Assembly: GCA_017556045.1 (NCBI GenBank)
Contig: JAFZFF010000020.1
Coordinates: 1-33,628 of the forward strand
Reading direction: 5' to 3'
DNA: 33,628 bases
DNA from: Bacteroidaceae bacterium
GTDB lineage: Bacteria; Bacteroidota; Bacteroidia; Bacteroidales; Bacteroidaceae
Below are positions 15,557-25,932 of this stretch, one piece after another (the first letter of the stretch is position 1; each line of letters opens with the position of its first letter). The notes beneath the pieces were generated by a model. That model was not told the DNA's origin, ran no database searches, and saw only the letters and a program-made list of their open reading frames with translations. Both the position numbers and the translations under genes were made by a program.

Positions 15557-18346
15557 TTATTTTACTACCACCATCGTCGTCACATCCGCCACTCTAACCA
15601 CGTATATACCAGCATCTAAGGACTTATGCGAAGCCACCTTCATGCCCTGCAGCGTATATACATCAAAGTCATTGTAGCCATCTACACAGATGGTACGGTC
15701 CACCACATAGGGTCTAATCTCCACACGCTCCTCCGCAAGAGCCTTTATGGCTGTCGGCATAGAGGTTCCCTCGGCACGATGATACAGCACCACCCATCCG
15801 AGATCATCCTTCATTGAGTTGCCATTGAGCTTCACGCCATCAGAGCCATTCTTACGTCCCGCATCGGTCACTCGCTTAAACTTAGCTCCTATGGTATAGG
15901 TCACATCACCGACCTTCTCCGTATCCAACACCTTATTGCGGCGCACCATCGTGGCAGCATCATAGCGGTTTGTCTGCGTATTGGCAAAGATGTAGGGATC
16001 TACGAAGCGCAGTGTCTCACCCTCGTAGGCAAAGCTACACGAGCGTGTCATCGAGCCAAACAGCGCCTCATCGCTCCTGCCTGCAGCAATCATCAGCCCC
16101 GCCTCATCATCTACGGTGCCTACACCGGGCGTGATAGCGAGGTAACATACATCGTAGTTGATCGTAGTGACCTTATTGCCCTCCTCTACCATCACGATAC
16201 ACTTGAATCCCGTATTGGTCACCTCTTTCACCTTGACCACCAGCGCATAGGTCTTGGTCATCGGCTTGCGTATCTCAGTGAGTACCACGGGGGTTACCCC
16301 TTCGGGGAAGGGCTTAGCAAAGCGCACCTCACAGGTATCGTTCATATACACCTTGGCCACACCCACCTCACAGTCGAGGTTATTAAACGTATAGCTACCC
16401 TGCTCCAGCGCCATGAAAGGCAGCGACTCCTGCTCCTCGAAGGTGGTGCTGGTCGAGCCTGTCCACAGCATGGGCTGGTAGGTAAATTTCTTCTTCGTCA
16501 CATCAGAGAGCAGCGTACCGGGATGCAGCTTGGTATTGTTATTGGTCACCACACCCATGAAGACTGCAGGCACCGACGAGAACTCCTCACCGAAGGTGAT
16601 GCTCTGCGCATCCCCATTGATAAGGGTCAGTTCACCATACTCCACGCCCTGAGCGCTCAGATGATTTGACTTCGCCACCTGCACCACTCCAGAGCGTCTT
16701 TCGGTATTCTCTGCGGTGATATTCACCACGCGATACTCATACAGGCCCGATTCGGTGATCGTGTCATTGTAGCTATAGGTAGCACTCTTGGCGTTCTGGT
16801 CCTTGGGACGCACCACACCTACCACCTGATACTCCTCACCCTCTTTGCGGCGCTGCACCTGCATCTCATTGAGGAGGTCAAAGTTTGAGTCATTCCACGA
16901 CACACGATAGATGCCAGCGCTCTGGCTCACCCACTTACCACTCACCTCGGTCGGATAGGTATACACCACGTTGGGAATCTTCTCATAAGCCTTGCGGTAG
17001 GCCATGCCCGACTGCATCGTCTGGAAATACTTTCCCGTCAGCGACAGCTCATCTTCGCCACGCAGAAGCTTCGAGCAATCTGCCTCACTGTTCCAATAGG
17101 CATAGCGCTCTACGTAGGGCGAGCTGTTGAGCGAAGCGAAGATACCCTTCATGGCATCCAGGTTCTTCTGCTGGTTAGCCACTGAGAATGAGCGGTCTGT
17201 GGCAAAGATACCATTATTGTTCCACGAAGCTCCCCACACAAACTCTGATATCCAGATGGGGCGCTTGCCGTATTTGTTGTAGTAATACTCCATGTTGTCA
17301 AATCCTCCCGACCAGTAGCAGTGCAGGTCGAGGATGTCACAACGCCATCCACGGCGGTCTATCTCAGAGATAAACTCATCGAGGTGTCCCCAGCTGCCGT
17401 CGTGCGAAGACTCCGAGCAGAGGCGCAGACCTGTACGCATCAGTTCTTGCCAGTTATTGAGGATCTGCTCCACGGTGTTGGGGCTATCATCGGCACTATT
17501 GCCCGGCTCATTATTGGTCTTCATGTGACACGAGTAGGTCGCCTTACCACAATCTGCCGGTGCGGGCCACCCTTCGTGGATGCGGTGAGGTATACACTCA
17601 TGATCGGGGAGCATATTCTCTCCTACTCCCCAGGTGTAACACCAGCTCGAAGCCAACAGCTCATTGGCTCCCTTGCGAGTGTCTGAGGCGAGTCCCTTCT
17701 TCTCGGCATCGTGCCACTGAAATACGCGATACGATGATATGCGGCCATCGAGGTGTGCGGGCAGCTCGGCAAACTCAAGATCCTCGGTATCAGCAATGAA
17801 GCATCGGCTATATCCCCAGCCACTCTTACCGGTAGCAAAGGTCACCATATATCCGCGCTTGAGCTTGAAGCTGCGTATCTGGTTGTTGAGCTTGGCGTCT
17901 GTGAGCGAGTTCATAAATCCGCTCGCATGCTCCAGTCCGAAGTCATCCACTGCCGTACCCTCAAAGTTCTTCTCCGAGTACACCGTGAGGGGCTTGAAGC
18001 CCTTGGCATAGGGCAATACGATGGAGCCGTGCGCATACATACGCACCTGGCAGTTCACACCATCTACAGCCTGCTCGCCATTGACGAATACCCTATCAAT
18101 GAGCACCTTATCCTTCAGCACATAGCTGGGGCGTATGCTCTGTATGATGAGCGCTGCATGTTCCGTATTGGTGATGTTCACCCTACCCTCTGCTGCGAAG
18201 GGCACAGCATCGGTGATGACGTAGTCCACATTACTATCCAAGGTCACCTCAGTGCTTACCTGACCGACCTTAGTCACCGTATTAGCAGCATTTGCTGCCA
18301 GCCCGAGAGCCAGCAGCAAAGCACATGTCAGTTGTCTTAAATTCAT
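15557..18346 (-). CDS. Secreted multidomain glycoside hydrolase, GH128 (Asl1)-like
   Basis: The 929-residue protein has a signal peptide (MNLRQLTCALLLALGLAANA). An N-terminal beta-rich region (about 25-220) includes a PA14/jelly-roll-like part and GWGYSRCFIAD. The catalytic region (about 225-460) resembles the Glyco_hydro_cc/GH128 barrel: SSWCYTWG (233-240), KTNNEPG with Glu280 as probable acid/base, LDLHCYW (339-345) and IWISEFVWGAS with Glu368 as probable nucleophile. GH128 enzymes attack beta-1,3-glucans; the substrate here is inferred. A fibronectin-like module (about 460-560) and further beta modules follow. The end (YTLQGMKVASHKSLDAGIYV) resembles the short C-terminal domains common in secreted Bacteroidales proteins and related to type IX sorting domains. 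It lies downstream of the GH2 gene on the same strand. Confidence 0.8.
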   Translation of the reverse strand: MNLRQLTCALLLALGLAANAANTVTKVGQVSTEVTLDSNVDYVITDAVPFAAEGRVNITNTEHAALIIQSIRPSYVLKDKVLIDRVFVNGEQAVDGVNCQVRMYAHGSIVLPYAKGFKPLTVYSEKNFEGTAVDDFGLEHASGFMNSLTDAKLNNQIRSFKLKRGYMVTFATGKSGWGYSRCFIADTEDLEFAELPAHLDGRISSYRVFQWHDAEKKGLASDTRKGANELLASSWCYTWGVGENMLPDHECIPHRIHEGWPAPADCGKATYSCHMKTNNEPGNSADDSPNTVEQILNNWQELMRTGLRLCSESSHDGSWGHLDEFISEIDRRGWRCDILDLHCYWSGGFDNMEYYYNKYGKRPIWISEFVWGASWNNNGIFATDRSFSVANQQKNLDAMKGIFASLNSSPYVERYAYWNSEADCSKLLRGEDELSLTGKYFQTMQSGMAYRKAYEKIPNVVYTYPTEVSGKWVSQSAGIYRVSWNDSNFDLLNEMQVQRRKEGEEYQVVGVVRPKDQNAKSATYSYNDTITESGLYEYRVVNITAENTERRSGVVQVAKSNHLSAQGVEYGELTLINGDAQSITFGEEFSSVPAVFMGVVTNNNTKLHPGTLLSDVTKKKFTYQPMLWTGSTSTTFEEQESLPFMALEQGSYTFNNLDCEVGVAKVYMNDTCEVRFAKPFPEGVTPVVLTEIRKPMTKTYALVVKVKEVTNTGFKCIVMVEEGNKVTTINYDVCYLAITPGVGTVDDEAGLMIAAGRSDEALFGSMTRSCSFAYEGETLRFVDPYIFANTQTNRYDAATMVRRNKVLDTEKVGDVTYTIGAKFKRVTDAGRKNGSDGVKLNGNSMKDDLGWVVLYHRAEGTSMPTAIKALAEERVEIRPYVVDRTICVDGYNDFDVYTLQGMKVASHKSLDAGIYVVRVADVTTMVVVK

Positions 18347-18366
18347 TTACTATCTTATCTTCTTTA

Positions 18367-18485
18367 GGAGTAAAATGTAGTTAAATGGAGATATCGCTTC
18401 GCTCTTGGGAAGATAAAGCCAATAGTTCTTTCGCACGTACATTACATTTGGCCTTTATCTCCATTTATCTCCCTTTATCTCCTTA
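18367..18485. repeat. Palindromic repeat copy B (3' side of GH2 gene)
   Basis: This is the second copy of the 15399-15525 repeat, in the same orientation: GGAGATATCGCTTCGCTCTT, then GCCAATAGTT, CACGTACATTACATTTGG and CCTTTATCTCC. Flanking GGAGATA and TATCTCC units give hairpin potential. It fills the gap between the GH2 stop and the GH128-like start and may end the GH2 transcript. Confidence 0.8.
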
Positions 18486-18497
18486 ATCTGCTCAAAA

Positions 18498-21602
<3,105 letters not shown>

Positions 21603-21646
21603 TCAATTATTTATGTTGTGTTAATATTTGCTCCGCATTTACCCTA

Positions 21647-21678
21647 CAAAGATACAAAAAGTTTTCAACCGCCGCAAA
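21647..21678 (-). promoter_or_regulatory. Promoter of GH2 beta-galactosidase gene
   Basis: On the minus strand, TATCTTTG (21647-21654) follows TTTG (21675-21678) at 20-base spacing, a full match to the Bacteroidota promoter form. The ATG is about 50 bases downstream. Confidence 0.75.
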
Positions 21679-21734
21679 CTTCCTGAAGGAAATATTTTTC
21701 GAAAACGACACAAATGTCACCCAACACACGGTTT

Positions 21735-21850
21735 ATCATTCTTCGCTTCGCTCAGAATCTCGTAAAGTCTCCTGCACAGCCCAACGCGAGATGCTTCACT
21801 ACGTTGACTTCTGCCCCTTCGGGCGTCGACCTAAAGGTTCAGCATGACAA
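21735..21850. repeat. Intergenic repeat of the TTCTTCGCTTCGCTCAGAAT type
   Basis: TCATTCTTCGCTTCGCTCAG starts at 21736 and TTCAGCATGACA ends the unit near 21849; the ends are imperfectly inverted (TCATTCT against AGCATGA). A GCCCCTTCGGGC hairpin lies inside near 21812. Similar tracts occur in many unrelated bacterial genomes. No coding sequence is supported from 21597 to 22352. Confidence 0.55.
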
Positions 21851-21943
21851 AACGTTGCTTCGAACAACCGCCAACAAAATCTTACAACTGCAATAATATG
21901 CCGCCACTACTGCAGCAAACATTTATCGCAGGTGCGCAAAAAA

Positions 21944-22134
21944 GGGGTACAGGGTACAGGGTACAATTAATATGCGCACTGCCATAGGATGGTATAAAAT
22001 GTTGATGTGTAAAAATCATATTTATGTAATTAGATATACATAGTATATCTAATTACATAAATATGGCCTTTTTTTATAGGGGCACACTCGAAAATCGAGA
22101 GCTGAAAAGAATTGTACCCTGTACCCTGTACCCC
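21944..22134. repeat. 191-bp nested inverted-repeat element (MITE-like)
   Basis: Perfect 25-bp inverted repeats form the ends (21944-21968 and 22110-22134), each built of three GGGTACA-type units. The interior holds a second perfect palindrome with 23-bp arms and a 3-base loop (22017-22039, 22043-22065; A/T-rich, centred on ATA), followed by a T-run (22069-22075) and a small CTCGAAAATCGAG hairpin at 22087-22099. There is no open frame of note, so it is non-autonomous or structural. Confidence 0.85.
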
Positions 22135-22202
22135 ATTGCCTCGCGTGGCGCACGCGCATTATGCACGTATCCCCAAGTGCTTCACTTACGTTGCGCACAG
22201 TT

Positions 22203-22275
22203 AAAAATTAAGAGTGAAGAGTGAGAAGTGCCCGCCCTCTTCACTCTTCACTCTTCACTCTTCCCTCTTCACTCC
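22203..22275. repeat. Inverted repeat built of GAGTGAA units
   Basis: AAGAGTGAAGAGTGAGAAGTG (22210-22230) faces repeated CTTCACT units (22238-22273) across a short CCCGCC loop. The design matches the 11932-12035 repeat but with a different unit. The upstream end of the long DUF6057 frame translates this repeat and is not considered coding. Confidence 0.75.
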
Positions 22276-22282
22276 TAAAAAT

Positions 22283-22313
22283 TTTGCAATGCCAAAAAAA
22301 ACATATACCTTTG
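22283..22313 (+). promoter_or_regulatory. Promoter of the DUF6057 gene
   Basis: TTTG (22283-22286) and TACCTTTG (22306-22313) are separated by 19 bases, a perfect Bacteroidota promoter. Transcription should start near 22320, which excludes all translation starts before that point. Confidence 0.8.
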
Positions 22314-22352
22314 CAAGGTATTATGTCCACAAAACAACAAAACACAAACAAT

Positions 22353-24185
22353 ATGACATCAAACACAAAAACAACCTCAACTGGCACCCAGCGCCTACCC
22401 CTGATAGCTGGGCTCGCCTTCGCAGCACTCACGTGGCTGCTGCTCAACATCTTCGAGCATGAGTACCTCTTCCGTGTGCAGGAGCTCTCACTATGGCTGC
22501 CCACACAAGTCTACTTCGACGAACGCATGATGGTGCCAGGCGGACTGATGAGTTACATCGCCTGCTTCCTCACCCAGTTCTTCTACTACCCCATGCTGGG
22601 CTCGCTCATCTTCGTAGCATTGCTCCTCCTCGTGCAGTGGCTCGCTACTAAGGTCTTCAGCATCCCCACACGATGGAGTCTCGTGGCCCTGCTGCCTGCC
22701 GTGCTCATCGTCTGCTGCGCCATGGAGGCTGGCTACTGGATCTTCCAGATCAAGACCCAAGGTTACTTCTACTCCATGCTCGTAGGCTTCCTCTTCACCC
22801 TGTCGAGCGTACGCCTCTATCAGTTCACCAAGGGCTGGGTCCGCTACGTAGCCATCGTTGCCATCGCAGCCGCAGGCTACCCCCTCTTCGGCTTCTATGC
22901 CACACTGGCACTGCTCACCATCGCAGCCTTCAGCATCAAGGAGCGCAACTTCGGCCTCGTAGCCCTCTGCCTCGCAGCTGGCATAGCCACACCTGTGCTC
23001 TACTACAACGTGTACGTGCAGACCAAGTTTGCCCTCATGTTTACCGCTGGTATGCCCGCCTTCGAGTTCTCTACCCGCGACCTCTTCACCTGGGCACCCT
23101 ACATCCTCCTCTACCTCTTCCCCTTGACGATGCCCTTCATCCCCTTGAAGAGCGAGAGCGTGCCCACCAAGCAGCGCACCCTCATCGAGCGTTCAGCAGC
23201 TGTAGCCGTGCTGGTAGCATTACCCTTGGTATTCTGGTTCCGCGACCCCAACTTCCGTGCCGAGATCAAGATGAATCACCACATGGAACGCCTCGAATGG
23301 CGCAAGGCACTCGACGTAGCCAAGGCACAGAAGCAGACCCCTACCCGACTCATCGTGCTCAACCGCAACCTCTCACTGCTCAAGCTGGGCAAGATAGGTG
23401 ACGAGATGTTCCACTACCTCGACGGTGGAGAGCCCGCCAACTCACCCTTCGAGATACGTCTCATGCAGGTAGGCGGCAAGATGCTCTACTACCACTATGC
23501 CCGTATGAACTTCTGCTACCGCTGGTGCCTCGAGGATGCCGTAGAGTATGGCTGGAAGGTCGACTACCTCAAGTACATGGTGAAGACCTCGCTCATCTCA
23601 GGCGAGTATGACCTGGCCATGAAGTATATCAACACCCTCAAGAAGACCCTCTTCTACAAAGGCTGGGCCAAGAACTATGAAAAGTTCGTCAAAGACCCCT
23701 CACTCATCGCCAAGGACCGCGAGTTTGCAGGCATCCTGCCCCTCTACCAGTACCCCGACCAGCTCGATGGTGACAACACCTTGGTAGAGATCTACCTGCT
23801 CAACTACTTCGCTCACGCCTACAATGAGCAACGCACCCCGATGTTTGACGAGACAGCCCTCATGTGTGCCCTCACCTTGAAGGACATCCCCACCTTCTGG
23901 AACTGCTTCTTCCGCTACGTCAATAGCCACAAGACCAGCCGTATGCCCATACACTATCAGGAGGCAGCCCTGCTCTATGGCAACCTCGAGAAGACTGTAG
24001 ACATCAGCAAGATGCCCTTCGACAAGTCAGTAAAGCTCCGCTTCCAGGACTTCATGAACTATGCACAGAAGAATGCTGTAGAGAACGTAGAGAAAGACCC
24101 CGAAGCCAAGAAACGCTTCTATGAGCGCTATGGCGACACCTTCTGGTACTTCTACTTCTTCATCCGCGACGTGAAATCATATTAA
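22353..24185 (+). CDS. Polytopic membrane protein, DUF6057-like
   Basis: The first half of this roughly 610-residue protein contains about eight or nine hydrophobic helices (residues about 15-310), beginning LPLIAGLAFAALTWLLLNIF. After FWFRDPNF comes a soluble helical half with TPR-like spacing (ERLEWRKALDVAKAQ, LISGEYDLAMKYINTLKK, TFWNCFFRYVNS). This layout is what I recall for Bacteroidales DUF6057 proteins, which have no assigned function. The open frame extends up to 22221, but those codons are a simple repeat upstream of the promoter at 22283-22313. ATG 22353 follows an A-rich leader and is preferred over ATG 22323, which is almost at the transcription start. The CxxCH-propeller lipoprotein gene follows after 77 bases, suggesting joint function at the membrane. 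Confidence 0.78.
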   Translation: MTSNTKTTSTGTQRLPLIAGLAFAALTWLLLNIFEHEYLFRVQELSLWLPTQVYFDERMMVPGGLMSYIACFLTQFFYYPMLGSLIFVALLLLVQWLATKVFSIPTRWSLVALLPAVLIVCCAMEAGYWIFQIKTQGYFYSMLVGFLFTLSSVRLYQFTKGWVRYVAIVAIAAAGYPLFGFYATLALLTIAAFSIKERNFGLVALCLAAGIATPVLYYNVYVQTKFALMFTAGMPAFEFSTRDLFTWAPYILLYLFPLTMPFIPLKSESVPTKQRTLIERSAAVAVLVALPLVFWFRDPNFRAEIKMNHHMERLEWRKALDVAKAQKQTPTRLIVLNRNLSLLKLGKIGDEMFHYLDGGEPANSPFEIRLMQVGGKMLYYHYARMNFCYRWCLEDAVEYGWKVDYLKYMVKTSLISGEYDLAMKYINTLKKTLFYKGWAKNYEKFVKDPSLIAKDREFAGILPLYQYPDQLDGDNTLVEIYLLNYFAHAYNEQRTPMFDETALMCALTLKDIPTFWNCFFRYVNSHKTSRMPIHYQEAALLYGNLEKTVDISKMPFDKSVKLRFQDFMNYAQKNAVENVEKDPEAKKRFYERYGDTFWYFYFFIRDVKSY

Positions 24186-24193
24186 ACAATTAT

Positions 24194-24246
24194 CCTAGGA
24201 TTTCCTAGGTAACCCTAGGTTTTCCTAGGCCATCCTATAAAACCCT
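24194..24246. repeat. Helically phased CCTAGG palindromes
   Basis: CCTAGG occurs at 24194, 24204, 24214 and 24224, exactly 10 bp apart, and decays to CCTATA at 24234 and CCTAAA at 24244 on the same phase. The three- or four-base spacers vary (ATTT, TAAC, TTTT, CCAT). It lies between the DUF6057 stop and the next ATG (24263). Confidence 0.9.
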
Positions 24247-24262
24247 AAAAAACCAAAAAACA

Positions 24263-25771
24263 ATGAGATACAAACACCTCCCCCTTCTCGCTGCGCTCTG
24301 CCTCCTCACAGCCTGCACAGCCAGCGTACCCACCGAATACACCGAGACTACCGAGAAGCCCTTGGTACACCCCGACTATACCAACATCACCATCCCCTGC
24401 AACATCGCTCCCCTCAACTTTGACTACACCATGGAGGGCGACGAGTTCATCACCGAGCTCAAAGGCGCAGATCAGACCCTCGTCATGAAGGGCAAGCAGA
24501 CCGACTGGAACATCAAGAAGTGGCACGCCCTGCTCGACAGCAACAAAGGCAGCAGCATCGAGATAAACAGCTACGTACGCAACGGCAAAGAGTGGAAGAA
24601 GCTGCGCCCCACCAAGTGGCTCGTAGCCAAAGACTCTATCGACCCCTACATCTCGTACCGTATCATCGCCCCCTCATACGTTACCTACGAGGAGCTCAGC
24701 ATACGCCAGCGCTGCATCGAGAACTTCGAGGAGAGCATCATCTACAACAACATGTTGCACGGCAACAACACCGACGGACAGTGTATCAACTGCCACTCAT
24801 ACCGCAACTACAAGACCGACCAGATGCAGTTCCACGTACGTCAGTACAAGGGCGGTACCGTCATGATCAATGGAGACGAAGTCAAGAAGATCAACCTCAA
24901 GACCGACTCTACCCTCTCGGCAGGTGTATACCCCGCATGGCACCCCACCCACAACCTCATCGCCTACTCTACCAACAACACCGGTCAGTCGTTCCACACC
25001 CGCAACAGCAATAAGATCGAGGTGCAAGACCTCGCGAGCGACCTCATCCTCTACGACCCCGAGCGCAATGAGGTGACCCACATCGAGAACGACACCACAG
25101 AGTGGGAGGTATTCCCCACCTGGTCACCCGATGGCAAGACCCTCTACTACAGCTCAGCACACTATGAGGTCACCCACCACGAGATGCGCGACCGCGACAT
25201 CATCGACGGATACCAGAGATTCCACTACAACATCTACCGCAAGAGCTTCGACCCCGCGACCAAGACCTTCGGTCCTCGCGAGCTGGTCATCGATGCCGAC
25301 TCACTGCACATGAGCGCTACCCTGCCACGCGTATCACCCGACGGCAGATACCTCCTCATCGGCATGGCCGACTACGGATGCTTCCACATCTGGCACAAGG
25401 ACGCCGACCTCTACACTTACGACCTCAGATCCAAGCGCTTACGCAACATCAAGGAGATCAACAGTAACGACGTAGAGAGCTACCACTCATGGTCAAGCAA
25501 CGGACGCTGGATCCTCTACACCAGCCGCCGCGACGATGGTGGATACACCCGCCTCTACCTGGCTTACTTTGACAAGAACGGACGTGCCCATAAGCCCTTC
25601 ATCCTCCCCCAGAAGGACCCCAATTTCTATGCCGATTACTACAAGAGCTACAATGTCCCCGAGTACATGGTCGAACCCGTCACCATCACTCCTCAGGAGT
25701 TTGCTCGTCACATCGACAAGGAGCCCATATCTGCTACGTTCAAAAGCCAATCAACAGCACCTCAAAAATGA
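24263..25771 (+). CDS. Lipoprotein with CxxCH haem-c site and TolB/PD40-like propeller
   Basis: The 502-residue protein has a lipobox (LLTAC, Cys18). The N-terminal domain (about 40-170) is followed by a single CINCH motif (174-178), the binding form for covalent haem c, and then by beta-propeller repeats with WDxxP-like TolB/PD40 signatures: VYPAWHPTHNLIAYS (222-236), VFPTWSPDGKTLYYS (283-297), TLPRVSPDGRYLLIG (353-367) and YHSWSSNGRWILYTS (407-421). PD40 propellers usually bind proteins or ligands; haem would imply electron transfer or sensing, but the function is unknown. Cytochrome-c maturation genes are not in the window. It follows the DUF6057 gene and is most simply read as its periplasmic or surface partner. 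TolB itself is less likely because Pal and Tol genes are absent and the CxxCH region is extra. Confidence 0.82.
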   Translation: MRYKHLPLLAALCLLTACTASVPTEYTETTEKPLVHPDYTNITIPCNIAPLNFDYTMEGDEFITELKGADQTLVMKGKQTDWNIKKWHALLDSNKGSSIEINSYVRNGKEWKKLRPTKWLVAKDSIDPYISYRIIAPSYVTYEELSIRQRCIENFEESIIYNNMLHGNNTDGQCINCHSYRNYKTDQMQFHVRQYKGGTVMINGDEVKKINLKTDSTLSAGVYPAWHPTHNLIAYSTNNTGQSFHTRNSNKIEVQDLASDLILYDPERNEVTHIENDTTEWEVFPTWSPDGKTLYYSSAHYEVTHHEMRDRDIIDGYQRFHYNIYRKSFDPATKTFGPRELVIDADSLHMSATLPRVSPDGRYLLIGMADYGCFHIWHKDADLYTYDLRSKRLRNIKEINSNDVESYHSWSSNGRWILYTSRRDDGGYTRLYLAYFDKNGRAHKPFILPQKDPNFYADYYKSYNVPEYMVEPVTITPQEFARHIDKEPISATFKSQSTAPQK

Positions 25772-25851
25772 CAACTGGGATTAACAAAGTTAAAATGTTC
25801 CGATTTGTGAAAAAATGTAGAAAAAAATTAGCAATTATGAAGGAATAATTT

Positions 25852-25859
25852 TACCTTTG
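25852..25859 (+). promoter_or_regulatory. -7 box of the FAS1-SusC-SusD operon
   Basis: TACCTTTG is a perfect Bacteroidota -7 box. A -33 TTTG at normal spacing is not evident, which may indicate activator dependence. Transcription would begin near 25866, giving a leader of about 67 bases to ATG 25933. Confidence 0.6.
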
Positions 25860-25932
25860 CCCATTGATTGACTCAAAGTATCAACCAAAAATGAGAGAAA
25901 AAACAATAACAATATTAACTAATATCCTATTT

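Noticed and set aside
21944-22134. Insertion sequence
   Set aside because: The inverted repeats suggest mobility, but 191 bp cannot encode a transposase and no target duplication is obvious.
22221-22352. N-terminal extension of the DUF6057 protein
   Set aside because: The codons are a tandem GAGTGAA-type repeat and lie upstream of, or within, the promoter at 22283-22313.
22673-23401. 242-codon plus-strand frame overlapping the DUF6057 gene
   Set aside because: It lies in another frame inside a clear membrane protein gene; Arg/Pro/His-rich composition is typical of an out-of-frame reading.
24194-24246. CRISPR-like array
   Set aside because: The repeats are 6-bp palindromes with 4-bp spacers and there are no cas genes; the period is far too short for CRISPR.
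24520-25014. 164-codon frame within the propeller lipoprotein gene
   Set aside because: An alternative frame with Gln/Arg-rich low-complexity translation; the lipoprotein frame contains clear lipobox, CxxCH and PD40 motifs.
24263-25771. Propeller lipoprotein as TolB of the Tol-Pal system
   Set aside because: No tolQ, tolR, tolA or pal genes are present, and the protein has a lipobox and a CxxCH site that TolB lacks.
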